From assembly GCA_002343455.1 (NCBI GenBank), contig DDSR01000258.1, positions 946 through 29,965 on the forward strand: DNA of 29,020 nucleotides. The letters are read 5' to 3'. Within the stretch, counting starts at the first letter, position 1. Each line of letters begins with the position of its first letter. The notes beneath the pieces are model-generated. The model ran no database searches. It saw nothing but the letters and a program-made list of their open reading frames with translations, and had not been told where the DNA came from. Below, in pieces: positions 15,595-24,169 of the stretch. Origin of the DNA: Deltaproteobacteria bacterium UBA2385 (lineage in GTDB: Bacteria > Myxococcota_A > UBA796 > UBA2385). A program made the position numbers and the translations under genes.

Positions 15595-16332
15595 ATGCTT
15601 CCCGTCCTCGAGGTCTACCTGGCGACCGTCGGCCAGGTCCCGCCCACCACCCAGCCGGGCATCGCCGAGCTGCTGCTCGAAGCGGACTTCGTCGTTCAGG
15701 GGGTGCTGCTGGCGCTGGTCGGCATGAGCATCGGCTGCTGGGTGATCATCTTCAACAAGGCCAGCATGCTGCGCCGGGCCGCCCGCCAGGACCAGGCCTT
15801 CCTGGACCTGTTCTGGAAGAGCCAGCGCCTGGACCAGGTCTACGACCGCATCGAGCGCTACGCCGGCAGCCCGGTGGCGGCGATGTTCAAGGCCGCCTAC
15901 GCCGAGCTGGCCCGCCTGACCCGCGAGGACCGACAGACCTCCGGCGGGCTGGCGACGACCCTGGACGCCCAGGACAACCTGGAGCGGGCCCTGCGCCGCG
16001 CCGCCAGCACCGAGCGGACCGCGCTGGAGCGCCTGACCCCCTTCCTGGCGACGACCGGCTCGACGGCGCCCTTCATCGGCCTGCTGGGGACGGTCTGGGG
16101 CATCCTGCGGGCCTTCCAGAAGATCGACGCCTCGGGGCAGGCCACGGTCGCGACGGTCGGCGGCGACATCGCCCACGCCCTGATCGCCACCGCGGTCGGC
16201 CTGGGCGCGGCCATCCCCGCCGTCATGGCCTACAATTTCTTCAGCAGCCGCATTCGGGTAGTGAACTCCGACATGGACAACTTCGCCAGCGACTTCCTCA
16301 ACATCGTCAAGCGGCACTTCGCCTCGAGGTGA
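15595..16332 (+). CDS. tolQ: TolQ/ExbB-type proton channel protein
   Basis: ATG 15595 is chosen because a GGAG lies six bases upstream; GTG 15568 is possible but poorer. The 245-residue inner-membrane protein has a first transmembrane helix at about residues 33-53 (GVLLALVGMSIGCWVII) and the paired helices in the MotA/TolQ/ExbB core, seen as TPFLATTGSTAPFIGLLGT with GTVWGILRAF and later AHALIATAVGLGAAIPAV. With TolR it forms the proton-driven stator that energises TolA. It is the first gene of tolQ-tolR-tolA-tolB; tolR follows after 3 bp. The 115-bp leader has a long pyrimidine-rich tract (about 15512-15552) and no clear promoter. Confidence 0.93.
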   Translation: MLPVLEVYLATVGQVPPTTQPGIAELLLEADFVVQGVLLALVGMSIGCWVIIFNKASMLRRAARQDQAFLDLFWKSQRLDQVYDRIERYAGSPVAAMFKAAYAELARLTREDRQTSGGLATTLDAQDNLERALRRAASTERTALERLTPFLATTGSTAPFIGLLGTVWGILRAFQKIDASGQATVATVGGDIAHALIATAVGLGAAIPAVMAYNFFSSRIRVVNSDMDNFASDFLNIVKRHFASR

Positions 16333-16335
16333 ACC

Positions 16336-16755
16336 ATGGGCATGAGCACTGGAGGCAACGAGGGCGGCATGATGTCCGAGATCAACGTCACGCCCTTCGT
16401 GGACGTGATGCTGGTCCTCCTCATCATCTTCATGGTGACCGCCCCGATGATGACGACCGGGATGAAGGTCGAGCTGCCCCGGGCCCAGGCCCCGGTGATG
16501 ACGGTGGACGCCGAGACCCAGATGATCCTCAGCGTGACGGTGGACGGCAAGTACTACATCAACAAGAACGAGTTCACCCTCGAAGAGCTCGGCCCCAAGC
16601 TGGTCGCCATCGCCGAGAACAACCCCGACCAGGACGTCTTCCTGCAGGCCGACGGGCAGGTCCCCTATGAGAAGGTGGCCCAGCTGCTGGCCCTGGCGAC
16701 CACCGCCGGCATCGCCCGGATGGGCATGGTGACCCAGCCGGGGACGACCCCGTGA
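16336..16755 (+). CDS. tolR: TolR/ExbD-type stator protein
   Basis: The 139-residue protein has the ExbD/TolR layout: a short cytoplasmic N-terminus with SEINVTPFVDVML, one transmembrane helix (about residues 21-40) bearing the proton-pathway Asp23, and a periplasmic domain ending in VPYEKVAQLLALATTAGI. It pairs with TolQ to convert proton flow into movement of TolA. Its stop overlaps the GTG start of the next gene (GTGA), showing translational coupling. TolR rather than ExbD is inferred from the downstream tolB. Confidence 0.94.
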   Translation: MGMSTGGNEGGMMSEINVTPFVDVMLVLLIIFMVTAPMMTTGMKVELPRAQAPVMTVDAETQMILSVTVDGKYYINKNEFTLEELGPKLVAIAENNPDQDVFLQADGQVPYEKVAQLLALATTAGIARMGMVTQPGTTP

Positions 16756-17549
16756 GCGCCCGCACGATGCCCTCCTGGCAGGCTCGCAGCCCCAGCTGGG
16801 AGATCGTCGCTTCGGTGGGAATGCACCTCGCCCTGCTCGCCGTCGCCCTCTTCGCCCAGCACTGCGGGCCCGATCCGGCGCCCTTGATCGACATGAGCAA
16901 GGTCATGCAGGTCCAGGCCGTCGCCCTGCCCAAGTCGACCAGCGCGATGCCCGACCGGCCCACCCGGACGCCCGATCCGCCCAAGGGGGCCAGCACAGCA
17001 GCGGACGCGCCGCCGCCGCCGCCCAACGCCAGCGAGATGGTGATCCACAAGGACGACGCCCCCAAGCCCAAGGGCGAGGACAAGCCCCGGGACCGGACGA
17101 ACGACCGCGAGGCGCTGCTCAACGCGGCCCGGCGCGAGGCCCTGGTCAAGGACCCCAACGCCGTCCTGGGCGACGTCGATCGCACGCGCACCGACCCCAA
17201 CGGGGTCGATCCCAAGGACGCCATCTTCGGGGCGGGCACGGGCAGCATGGATCCCGAGCTGGCGCGCTACATCGCCGCCTGCCGGGCGGCCATCCTGCCC
17301 AACTGGACCCCCCTGCCCGCCACGATCGCCGCCCGCCCCGATCTGAAGGTCGAGATCGTCGTCATCGTGACCGAGCAGGGACGGATGGGCGACTCGCAGG
17401 TGTACACATCATCGGGCGACTCGGGCTTCGACCGCTCGGCGGTGCTGGCCCTGGCCAAGACCGGAACCCTGCCCGCTCCTCCGGCCCGGTTCCGCGACAG
17501 CGCCTCGCAGGGGGTGCTGATCACCCTCGCCGCCCGCGATCTGCAGTAG
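16752..17549 (+). CDS. tolA: TolA/TonB-like energy transducer
   Basis: At 265 residues, starting at GTG 16752, the protein has a single N-terminal transmembrane helix (about residues 17-36, IVASVGMHLALLAVALFA), a Pro/Lys/Asp-rich linker (PDRPTRTPDPPKG, APPPPPNA, APKPKGEDKPRD) that would span the periplasm, and a C-terminal TolA/TonB-like domain (DPELARYIAACRAAILPNW to the end, with VEIVVIVTEQGRM). Its place between tolR and tolB argues for TolA; it is much shorter than E. coli TolA and lacks the long Ala/Lys helix, which is usual outside the enterics. Confidence 0.83.
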   Translation: MSARTMPSWQARSPSWEIVASVGMHLALLAVALFAQHCGPDPAPLIDMSKVMQVQAVALPKSTSAMPDRPTRTPDPPKGASTAADAPPPPPNASEMVIHKDDAPKPKGEDKPRDRTNDREALLNAARREALVKDPNAVLGDVDRTRTDPNGVDPKDAIFGAGTGSMDPELARYIAACRAAILPNWTPLPATIAARPDLKVEIVVIVTEQGRMGDSQVYTSSGDSGFDRSAVLALAKTGTLPAPPARFRDSASQGVLITLAARDLQ

Positions 17550-17579
17550 CCTCCTCCCCCCTCTCCTGGGCCGCGCTCC

Positions 17580-18905
17580 ATGACCACCCGTCGCCACCTG
17601 CTCTCCGGACTCGCCGCCGGCACCGCTGCGCTGGCCCTCCCCTGGCCTGCCCGGGCCCAGGACCCCGTCCCGCAGGAGCAGGGCCGGATCCACATCGTGG
17701 TCGGGGCCCCTGGCTCCACCAAGGTGCCGCTGGCCTTGCCTCGCCCGATCGGCGGCAGCGCCAAGGCCACCGAGTTCTACGAGATCGTGCGCCGCGATCT
17801 GGAGCTGTCCGGCTGGTTCAACCTGATCAGCGAGGCCGCCTACATCGAGCCCGCCGGGACCGGCGTCCAGCCCGGCGAGTTCCGCTTCGAGGACTGGGAT
17901 GTGCCCGGCTCGGTCGGCCTGGGCAAGACCGTCCTCTCCGAGCAGGCGGGCCGGTTCCGCGCCGAGGCCTGGGTCTACGACGTGCCCGGCCGGCGGCGGC
18001 TGGGCGCCAAGGCCTTCACCGGCAACGCCGACGCCCTGCGCTCGCTGGCCCACAAGGTCGCCAACGAGATCGTCTTCCGCATCACCGGCCAGTACGCGCC
18101 CTTCGGCACCCGCTTCGCCTTCGCCGGGACCTTCTCGGGCAACAAGGAGATCTACGTCGTCGACTTCGACGGGCACGGCCTGACCCGCATCACGCAGAAC
18201 GGCAGCATCAACCTGCAGCCCGCCTGGAGCCCGACCGGGACCCGGCTGGCCTTCACCAGCTACGCCTCGGGGAACCCCGACTGCTTCGTGGCGGACCTGG
18301 CCGGCGGCAAGATCACCCGCCTCTCCTCGCGCACCGGGATCAACACCGGGCCCTGCTGGTCGCCAGACGGCTCGCGCATCGCCCTGACCCTCTCGGCCAA
18401 CGGCGACCCCGACATCTACATGCTGGACAGCCGCACCGGCGAGGTCCTCACCCGCGTCACCAAGTCGCCCGGGATCGACGTCTCGCCGGGCTTCAGCCCG
18501 GACGGCTCCCGCATCGCCTTCGTCAGCGACCGCGGGGGCGGGGCCCAGGTCTACATCGCCAACGCCGATGGCAGCGGCGCCCAGCGGGTCAGCTTCCAGG
18601 GCAACCACAACACCGACCCGGTCTGGTCGCCTACCGGCGATCGCATCGCCTTCGTGGGCCGCTCGGGCTCCTTCGACGTGTTCACCGTGCGCATCGACGG
18701 CAGCGGCCTGACCCGCATCACCCAGGGCATGGGCGACAACGAGGATCCCAGCTGGAGCCCCGACGGCAACTACCTCGCCTTCTCCTCGACCCGCACCGGC
18801 AGCCCCCACATCTGGATGGCCACCGCCGACGGCAGCCACCAGGTGCAGCTCACTCAGGGCAAGGGCGGCTACACCAACCCCTCCTGGTCCCCGCAGCTGG
18901 CGTGA
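17580..18905 (+). CDS. tolB: TolB periplasmic beta-propeller
   Basis: The 441-residue protein has an N-terminal TolB domain (about 30-165: GRIHIVVGAPGSTKVPLALP, YEIVRRDLELSGWFNLI) and a six-bladed propeller of repeats of the form W-SPTGTRLAF / SPDGSRIAF / SPDGNYLAF. TolB binds Pal and the TolA C-terminus during outer-membrane constriction. The signal peptide starts MTTRRHLLSGLAAG, so it carries a twin-arginine-like motif rather than a plain Sec signal; the RR with following hydrophobic core and ARAQ cleavage region would suit Tat. pal is not downstream; the next gene, 3 bp away, is a Ppx/GppA phosphatase. Confidence 0.93.
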   Translation: MTTRRHLLSGLAAGTAALALPWPARAQDPVPQEQGRIHIVVGAPGSTKVPLALPRPIGGSAKATEFYEIVRRDLELSGWFNLISEAAYIEPAGTGVQPGEFRFEDWDVPGSVGLGKTVLSEQAGRFRAEAWVYDVPGRRRLGAKAFTGNADALRSLAHKVANEIVFRITGQYAPFGTRFAFAGTFSGNKEIYVVDFDGHGLTRITQNGSINLQPAWSPTGTRLAFTSYASGNPDCFVADLAGGKITRLSSRTGINTGPCWSPDGSRIALTLSANGDPDIYMLDSRTGEVLTRVTKSPGIDVSPGFSPDGSRIAFVSDRGGGAQVYIANADGSGAQRVSFQGNHNTDPVWSPTGDRIAFVGRSGSFDVFTVRIDGSGLTRITQGMGDNEDPSWSPDGNYLAFSSTRTGSPHIWMATADGSHQVQLTQGKGGYTNPSWSPQLA

Positions 18906-18908
18906 ACG

Positions 18909-19823
18909 ATGAATGACGACCCCCGACCCCGGGCCTCGATTGACATGGGCAGCAACTCGCTGCTGCTGCTGGTGCGGGACGCCGCCGGCGAGACCGTCCA
19001 CGACGAGGCGGTGGTCGTCGGCCTGGGACACGGCCTGGGCGACCGCGGGCTCTTCCGGCCCGAGCGCATGGAGGCGGCGATCGAGGTCCTGCGCCGCTTC
19101 GTCACCACCGCCGCCGGCCTGGGCGTCCCCGCCGCCGAGATCCGCGCCGCGACCACCAGCGCGGCCAGGCGGGCCCTCAACGCGAACACCTTCCTGAAGC
19201 GTATCCAGGACGAGCTCGGGCTCAGCATCCCGGTCATCTCCGGGATGGAAGAGGCCCGGCTGACCTGGCTGGGCGCCCTGGACGGGCTGGCCCTGCCGCT
19301 GGGCTCGGTGGCCGTTGTGGACCTGGGAGGAGGCAGCACCGAGGTCGTCTCGGGCGAGGGCGAGCGCATCGCCTTGCAGACCAGCCTGGAGCTCGGGACG
19401 CTGCGCCTGACCGAGGCCTGGTTCGGCGAGCGGCCCGAGCGCTACGATCCCCGGGATCTCTCCCGCCTGCGGGCCCACTGCGAGCAGCTCTGCCAGGCCC
19501 TGGCCCCCGCCCGCCACCCTCGCAGCGTCGTCGCGGTCGCCGGCACGGCCACCACCCTGGCGGCCTCCACCTTGGAGCTGAGCGCCTGGGACCGGCAGGC
19601 CGTCCACGGCAGCCGCCTGACCCGCGCCGATCTGCGCACGTGGATCGACCGCCTCCTGGACTCGACCCCTGCCCAGCGGCGAGCCTGGGCGGCGGTCTCT
19701 CCCGAGCGGGCCGACTACCTCCTGGCCGGTGCCTGCGTCCTGGAGGCGGTGCTGACCGCCCTACAGCGGGAGAGCCTGCTGGTCAGCGATGGTGGTCTTC
19801 GTCACGGGTTGTTGGCCGTGTGA
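18909..19823 (+). CDS. Ppx/GppA-family phosphatase
   Basis: The 304-residue protein has the actin-like ATPase fold of exopolyphosphatase/guanosine pentaphosphatase: phosphate-1 loop SIDMGSNSLLLLV (residues 10-22), a conserved SGMEEARLTW with the likely catalytic Glu114 or Glu115, and phosphate-2 loop VVDLGGGSTEVV (136-147), then VAVAGTATTLAA in the second domain. At 304 residues it is the short form without the C-terminal HD domain of E. coli Ppx. Members hydrolyse inorganic polyphosphate or pppGpp; which applies cannot be decided. It starts 3 bp after tolB, so it is part of the tol transcript. Confidence 0.9.
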   Translation: MNDDPRPRASIDMGSNSLLLLVRDAAGETVHDEAVVVGLGHGLGDRGLFRPERMEAAIEVLRRFVTTAAGLGVPAAEIRAATTSAARRALNANTFLKRIQDELGLSIPVISGMEEARLTWLGALDGLALPLGSVAVVDLGGGSTEVVSGEGERIALQTSLELGTLRLTEAWFGERPERYDPRDLSRLRAHCEQLCQALAPARHPRSVVAVAGTATTLAASTLELSAWDRQAVHGSRLTRADLRTWIDRLLDSTPAQRRAWAAVSPERADYLLAGACVLEAVLTALQRESLLVSDGGLRHGLLAV

Positions 19824-19883
19824 GGAGAATGTGCGGGAGATGTCACCGCATGCATCGTTCGCTACCATTGGCCGATGGCTCGG

Positions 19884-19898
19884 CTACCCTGTCGGTAG
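19884..19898 (+). other. Short inverted repeat overlapping the ribosome-binding site of the sulfotransferase-like gene
   Basis: CTACC-CTGTC-GGTAG forms a five-pair stem with a five-base loop, and its right arm runs into the AGGAG (19897-19901) before ATG 19907. A second small hairpin (CCAT-TGGCCG-ATGG, about 19865-19878) lies just upstream. Together they could modulate access to the ribosome-binding site, but short stems are common in GC-rich DNA. Confidence 0.3.
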
Positions 19899-19906
19899 GA
19901 GAACCG

Positions 19907-21301
19907 ATGAACTCTCGCATGCTGCTGCCGCTCCTGTCTCTCTCGCTCTTCGCCTGCACCGACATCAAGAGGGGCGAGGAGATCGTTGGCAGCGTCGGCT
20001 TCGAGGACATCGAGCTTGAGCAGAGCACGGTCGTCCCGACCGTCTTCGCGGTGCGATGGCAGACGACCGAGCCCGTCGAGAGCTTCGTCCGCTTCGGCGA
20101 GGTGGGCGGCGCGATGATCTTCGAGACCCCCGTCCTTGATGTCGCCTCCGAGCACGAGGGCATCATGGTCGGTGTGCCCGAGGTCAGCGAGGGCTGGTTC
20201 GAGCTTGTCGGCGTGAAGGACGGCGTCGAGTCCACCTCCAGCCGCTACGAGTTCAGCACGGGTCAGCTCAGCGCCGACATCCCTCGCCCGCGCACGGTGC
20301 TGGGCGACAGCAGCCGAGCCACCCCGGGCCTGATCCTGGCCCCGATCGCCCTGGACATGAAGCGCTGGACCACCTTGATGGACCACCACGGCCGCATGGT
20401 CTGGGCCTGGGGCGGGGATCACCTCGACACCCAGCGCGCCCGGATGACCCAGGACGGCAAGGGCGTCATCATGATGGACCGGATCCAGAACAGCAAGGAC
20501 ATCGAGCTGGTGCGGGTCGACTTCTTCGGCGACGAAGTCTGGCGCATCACCCTGGCCGACTCGCACCACGACTTCGCGCTGATCACCGACGAGAGCTTCC
20601 TGGTCATGGGCTACGACGTCCGCGAGGCCCAGCTCTCCAGCGGCCCCCGCCTGATCATGGGCGATCAGATCTTCCAGTACGGGCTGGACGGCTCCCGCTC
20701 GACCCTTTGGTCGGTCTGGGACCACGTCGAGGTCGACGAGGCATCGCTGGGCGGCGAGTCCATGGAGGTCCCCGGCTCGCTGGGCTGGTCGCATGGCAAC
20801 TACCTGTACCTCGACCGGGACAAGGACCAGGTCCTCACCACGATGCGCGACATCAACATGGCTTTCGCCATCGATCGCCAGAACGGCGAGGTGCTCTGGA
20901 GCATGGGAGGCCAGCAGGGCGAGTTCCAGGCGCCCAACCCGACCCCGATCCTGAAGTACCCCCACAGCGTCTGGCCGACCGAGACGGGCTTCACCGTCTT
21001 CAACCAGGGCATCATCCAGGAGTCGGACTGCTCCTGGGCGGCGCATATCGAGCTGGACGAGGCCACCTTGAGCGCGAAGGAGACCTGGTCCTACAGCTCC
21101 CCGACCTGCTACCAGACCTACTACCTGGGCAACGCCCAGCCGCTGATCGAAGACCGCACCCTGGTCTCTTTCGGCAAGGTCGGCGTGCTGGACGAGATCT
21201 CGACCGGGACCGGCGAGACCATCGTCCGCCACAGCCTGGACATCCCCGCCGAGTTCCTCTACGTCGAGCACATCGGCGGGGTCTACCCGGCCAACCCCTG
21301 A
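19907..21301 (+). CDS. Arylsulfotransferase (ASST)-like lipoprotein
   Basis: ATG 19907 follows AGGAG at good spacing and gives a lipoprotein signal ending LSLFAC (Cys17); the frame upstream of this ATG only overlaps ppx. The 464-residue mature protein resembles arylsulfate sulfotransferases: an N-terminal beta-sandwich (to about 120) and a propeller whose conserved residues appear in order, SHHD (His220-His221), WSHGN (His296), TTMRD (Arg314) and YPHSVW (His353), corresponding to the catalytic His/Arg set I know from the E. coli enzyme. IDRQNGEVLWSMGG is another family block. Known members transfer sulfate between phenols in the periplasm. The correspondence was judged by eye. It converges on the methyltransferase gene with one base between the stops. 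Confidence 0.8.
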   Translation: MNSRMLLPLLSLSLFACTDIKRGEEIVGSVGFEDIELEQSTVVPTVFAVRWQTTEPVESFVRFGEVGGAMIFETPVLDVASEHEGIMVGVPEVSEGWFELVGVKDGVESTSSRYEFSTGQLSADIPRPRTVLGDSSRATPGLILAPIALDMKRWTTLMDHHGRMVWAWGGDHLDTQRARMTQDGKGVIMMDRIQNSKDIELVRVDFFGDEVWRITLADSHHDFALITDESFLVMGYDVREAQLSSGPRLIMGDQIFQYGLDGSRSTLWSVWDHVEVDEASLGGESMEVPGSLGWSHGNYLYLDRDKDQVLTTMRDINMAFAIDRQNGEVLWSMGGQQGEFQAPNPTPILKYPHSVWPTETGFTVFNQGIIQESDCSWAAHIELDEATLSAKETWSYSSPTCYQTYYLGNAQPLIEDRTLVSFGKVGVLDEISTGTGETIVRHSLDIPAEFLYVEHIGGVYPANP

Positions 21302-21302
21302 G

Positions 21303-22583
21303 TCAGCGGCCCAGGACCCAGCACTTCAGGTAGCGGCTCTCGGGGAAGGAGAGGGCCGCGGGGAAGTCCAGCGGCGTGCCGGCCTCGTGCAGCAGCCGCA
21401 GCGGCGTCTCGGCCTTCAACGCGCCGGACTGGATCATCGAGCCGAAGTCCTTGGGCGACAGGCCGCCGTGGTTGCTGGCCACCATCAGCCAGCCGCCAGG
21501 ATCGAGCACCCGACAGCAGGAGGCCACCAGCCGGCCGAGGTCCCGCGTGACCGACCACTCGCCCCGCGGGCCGTGCGAGAAAGAGGGCGGATCGGCGATG
21601 ATCAGGTCGAAGCGCGCGCCCTTGCGCCGCAGGAGATCGAGCGCCGCCAGGGCGTCCTCCTCCATGAAGCGGGTGCTGGAGGGATCGAGGCCGTTGAGGA
21701 CCATGTTCTGTCGGGCCCGCTGCAGCCAGGTGGCCGAGAGGTCGACCGTCAGGACCTCGGCCGCGCCGTGGGCCGCCGCCTGGACCGAGAAGGCGCCGGT
21801 GTGGGCGAAGAGGTTGAGCACCCGGCGACCGGCGAGGTGCGGGGCCAGCCAGGCCCGGGCCTCGCGCATATCGCAGAAGAGCCCGACATCGTGACTGGCT
21901 CCCGGGCGCACCGCGAAGCGCAGGCCCAGCTCGGAGACGACGACCTCGGTCTCGGGCGCCTCGCCCCAGAGCAGGCCGCGAGCCTCAACCGAGGTCGAGG
22001 GCTCGTCCGTCGGTCGATCGGCCCTCCAGATCGCCGTGGGGGCGCCCAGCTCGACCAGCCCCTGGACCAGCGCGGGCAGCAGCACCGCCAGGGAGGGATC
22101 CTCCAGCGCGATGGCGAGCTGGTCCCCCCAGACATCGACCCGCACCCCGGGCATGTCGTCGTTCTCGCCGTGGACCCAGCGCCAGGCGTCGGTCTGCGGC
22201 GGCAGGGCCCGGCGGCGTCGGGCGGCGTCGAGGCGGGCGCGGATCAGCGCGGCGTCGATGGGGCCGTCGTCGGTCCGCCAGACCCGCACCGCCACCTTGC
22301 CCGCGGGGCTCCAGATCCCGCTGCCCAGCGAGCGTCCATCGGGCGCACGCAGCGACACGGTGCTCCCCGCGGCCAGGGCCTGCTCGCCGCCGGTCAGCTC
22401 GTCCCGGTAGACCCAGGGAAAGCCCCGCCGCAGCCAGCCTTCGCTGTAGCCGTTGACGCTGAGCTGGCCCCGCCCCAGTCCCGCCGGCACCCGCGCGGGC
22501 GGCCCTTCGCGACGGGGCCCACGCGGCGGCAGCGCCGGCCCGCTCCCCCGCTTGCCTCGGCCTCCTCGGAACCCGGTCGCCAT
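21303..22583 (-). CDS. RlmI-like 23S rRNA cytosine methyltransferase family (class I SAM-dependent)
   Basis: I use ATG 22583 (426 residues); a GTG at 22604 would add seven residues, and neither has a good ribosome-binding site. The N-terminus carries an Arg/Gly-rich extension (about residues 1-40), then a PUA-type RNA-binding domain (VNGYSEGWLRRGFPWVYRDE), and a Rossmann methyltransferase domain with motif I VLNLFAHTGAF (255-265) and the catalytic-region motif DPPSFS (331-336). This is the architecture of RlmI/YccW, which makes m5C in 23S rRNA; the exact target base is inferred only from family. It follows the cyclase gene by 34 bp and is probably co-transcribed. Confidence 0.87.
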   Translation of the reverse strand: MATGFRGGRGKRGSGPALPPRGPRREGPPARVPAGLGRGQLSVNGYSEGWLRRGFPWVYRDELTGGEQALAAGSTVSLRAPDGRSLGSGIWSPAGKVAVRVWRTDDGPIDAALIRARLDAARRRRALPPQTDAWRWVHGENDDMPGVRVDVWGDQLAIALEDPSLAVLLPALVQGLVELGAPTAIWRADRPTDEPSTSVEARGLLWGEAPETEVVVSELGLRFAVRPGASHDVGLFCDMREARAWLAPHLAGRRVLNLFAHTGAFSVQAAAHGAAEVLTVDLSATWLQRARQNMVLNGLDPSSTRFMEEDALAALDLLRRKGARFDLIIADPPSFSHGPRGEWSVTRDLGRLVASCCRVLDPGGWLMVASNHGGLSPKDFGSMIQSGALKAETPLRLLHEAGTPLDFPAALSFPESRYLKCWVLGR

Positions 22584-22617
22584 CAGGCTCGGCCCGGACC
22601 CCACGCGCAGGCGCCGC

Positions 22618-24147
22618 TCACGAGGCCGGCTCGCGGACGGCGATCACGCTGGTCCCGGTGACGATGAAGTCGCCCGGGACCGTGCCCCGCGGCGTGACGA
22701 CCTGTTCGAAGGCGTCGCCCTGCAGGATGTAGGTGGGGCAGCGATCGTGGAGGCTGGACACCGTCGCGCCCGAGGGGCCCAGCTGGATGGCCGCCTGGTG
22801 GCGACCGGCCAGGACCCGATCCAGCGTGAAGCCGCTCTCGCGAGCCCGCGCCGCGCGTGACCCGACACACCAGCGGATGTTCTCCTGGCCACGGCGGTCC
22901 GGCAGGGCGAGGCCGGGGTGGTTCGGCTCGCGACCTACCTCGGCCACCTGTCCGGGGGCGATGCCCAGCCGGGAGAGGGTGTCGGCGACCATCAGGCCCA
23001 TGTAGGCGCGCCCGTTGAGCCGAACGAACGAGATCAGGCCGGAGGGGACCTGCAGGTTCTCCCCGCCGCGGAGCACCACGGTCTCGCCGGGGAGGAGCTG
23101 CTGGCCGGCCACCAGGATGCCCGGCGCCATCGCGGTGAAGCGCACCCCATCGGCGGAGACATCGACCCGGCCGACGCCCTGGTCGCTGCGGTTCATCCAG
23201 CGCCCGTCGCTGAGCAGGTCGTAGCTGTAGCCGGCGACGACCTCGCTCATCGGCACCGCGGGGAGGGCGAGGCCGGACATCACCAGCTCCAGCACCGAGG
23301 TCCCCGAAACATCCAGGATGATCGTGTCGGCGCTGGAGGTGTGGGCCGGTGGGCGACGGGTCTCGCGCAGCGCCCGGTCGAGGGCGGCGGACTGGGCGAT
23401 GACCAGGCCATGGCCCCCGCGGGTCCAGCGATCCCGGTCGGCCGGCGGAATGGTGAAGGCCGCCAGCCACAGGGCGGCCGGGTCGATCACGGGGAGGGAG
23501 TCCACCACCTCTTGCAGAGGGGCGCTCCCGGGGTCGAAGCCTTCCAGCAAGACGACCGGGTCGGGCGGCAGGCTGGGCAGCGGCTGCCCCCGGACGATCC
23601 GCACGAGGCGCCCGCCGCGCAGCGCGGCGACGATGGGGTCGGGCAGCCAGCAGCGCTGCATCGGCACCGCCCGATAGACCTGGGTCTCGCCGACGATGCC
23701 CTTGAGCGAGTAGCGGCCGACGGACTCCCAGCCCACCTCGGACTGGTTCATGCACATCAGGGTGGTGGCGCTGAACCAGATCTGGCCCGCCGGACACTTG
23801 GCGTTGATCCGGCTGGCGAGGTTGACAGCCTCGCCGAAGGCGTCGCCGTCGATCTCTTCCACGTCGCCGGTGGCCATGCCCAGGCGAAAGGTGAAGGAGG
23901 CGTCGGCCGTGACCCGATCCACCAGGTCCACGCCGGCGCGGACCGCGTCGGTGGCCGAGTCGAACAAGGCCATGAAGGAGTCGCCCAGGTTCTTGACGAC
24001 CCGCCCCCGATGGCGCTCCAGCACAGGCACGACGGCCTTCTCGTGGTCAGCCACGAGCTTGCGCACGCCATCGCGGTCCTTGCCGACCAGCTGATCGGTG
24101 TAGTTGGCGAGGTCGGTGAAGACCACTGTCCGTGTGTGGGTCGACAC
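22618..24147 (-). CDS. Class III adenylate cyclase with unassigned C-terminal region
   Basis: The start is GTG 24147, preceded by AGGAGG; the 509-residue protein begins directly with the cyclase domain. Metal ligands are Asp12 (VVFTDLANYT) and Asp56 (KNLGDSFMALF); Lys52 and Asp102 occupy the purine-specifying positions expected for ATP; the transition-state residues are Asn109 and Arg113 (GEAVNLASR). It should therefore be active on ATP. The remaining ~320 residues have no transmembrane helix; the end (LAGRHQAAIQLGPSG, SSLH, then GTVPGDFIVTGTSVIAV) faintly resembles an FHA sandwich, but I do not assign it. The cyclase sits at the N-terminus with its putative sensory part after it. It is divergent from gspC and shares its control region. 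Confidence 0.88.
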   Translation of the reverse strand: MSTHTRTVVFTDLANYTDQLVGKDRDGVRKLVADHEKAVVPVLERHRGRVVKNLGDSFMALFDSATDAVRAGVDLVDRVTADASFTFRLGMATGDVEEIDGDAFGEAVNLASRINAKCPAGQIWFSATTLMCMNQSEVGWESVGRYSLKGIVGETQVYRAVPMQRCWLPDPIVAALRGGRLVRIVRGQPLPSLPPDPVVLLEGFDPGSAPLQEVVDSLPVIDPAALWLAAFTIPPADRDRWTRGGHGLVIAQSAALDRALRETRRPPAHTSSADTIILDVSGTSVLELVMSGLALPAVPMSEVVAGYSYDLLSDGRWMNRSDQGVGRVDVSADGVRFTAMAPGILVAGQQLLPGETVVLRGGENLQVPSGLISFVRLNGRAYMGLMVADTLSRLGIAPGQVAEVGREPNHPGLALPDRRGQENIRWCVGSRAARARESGFTLDRVLAGRHQAAIQLGPSGATVSSLHDRCPTYILQGDAFEQVVTPRGTVPGDFIVTGTSVIAVREPAS

Positions 24148-24169
24148 CCCACCCTCCTGAGCGTCCCCG

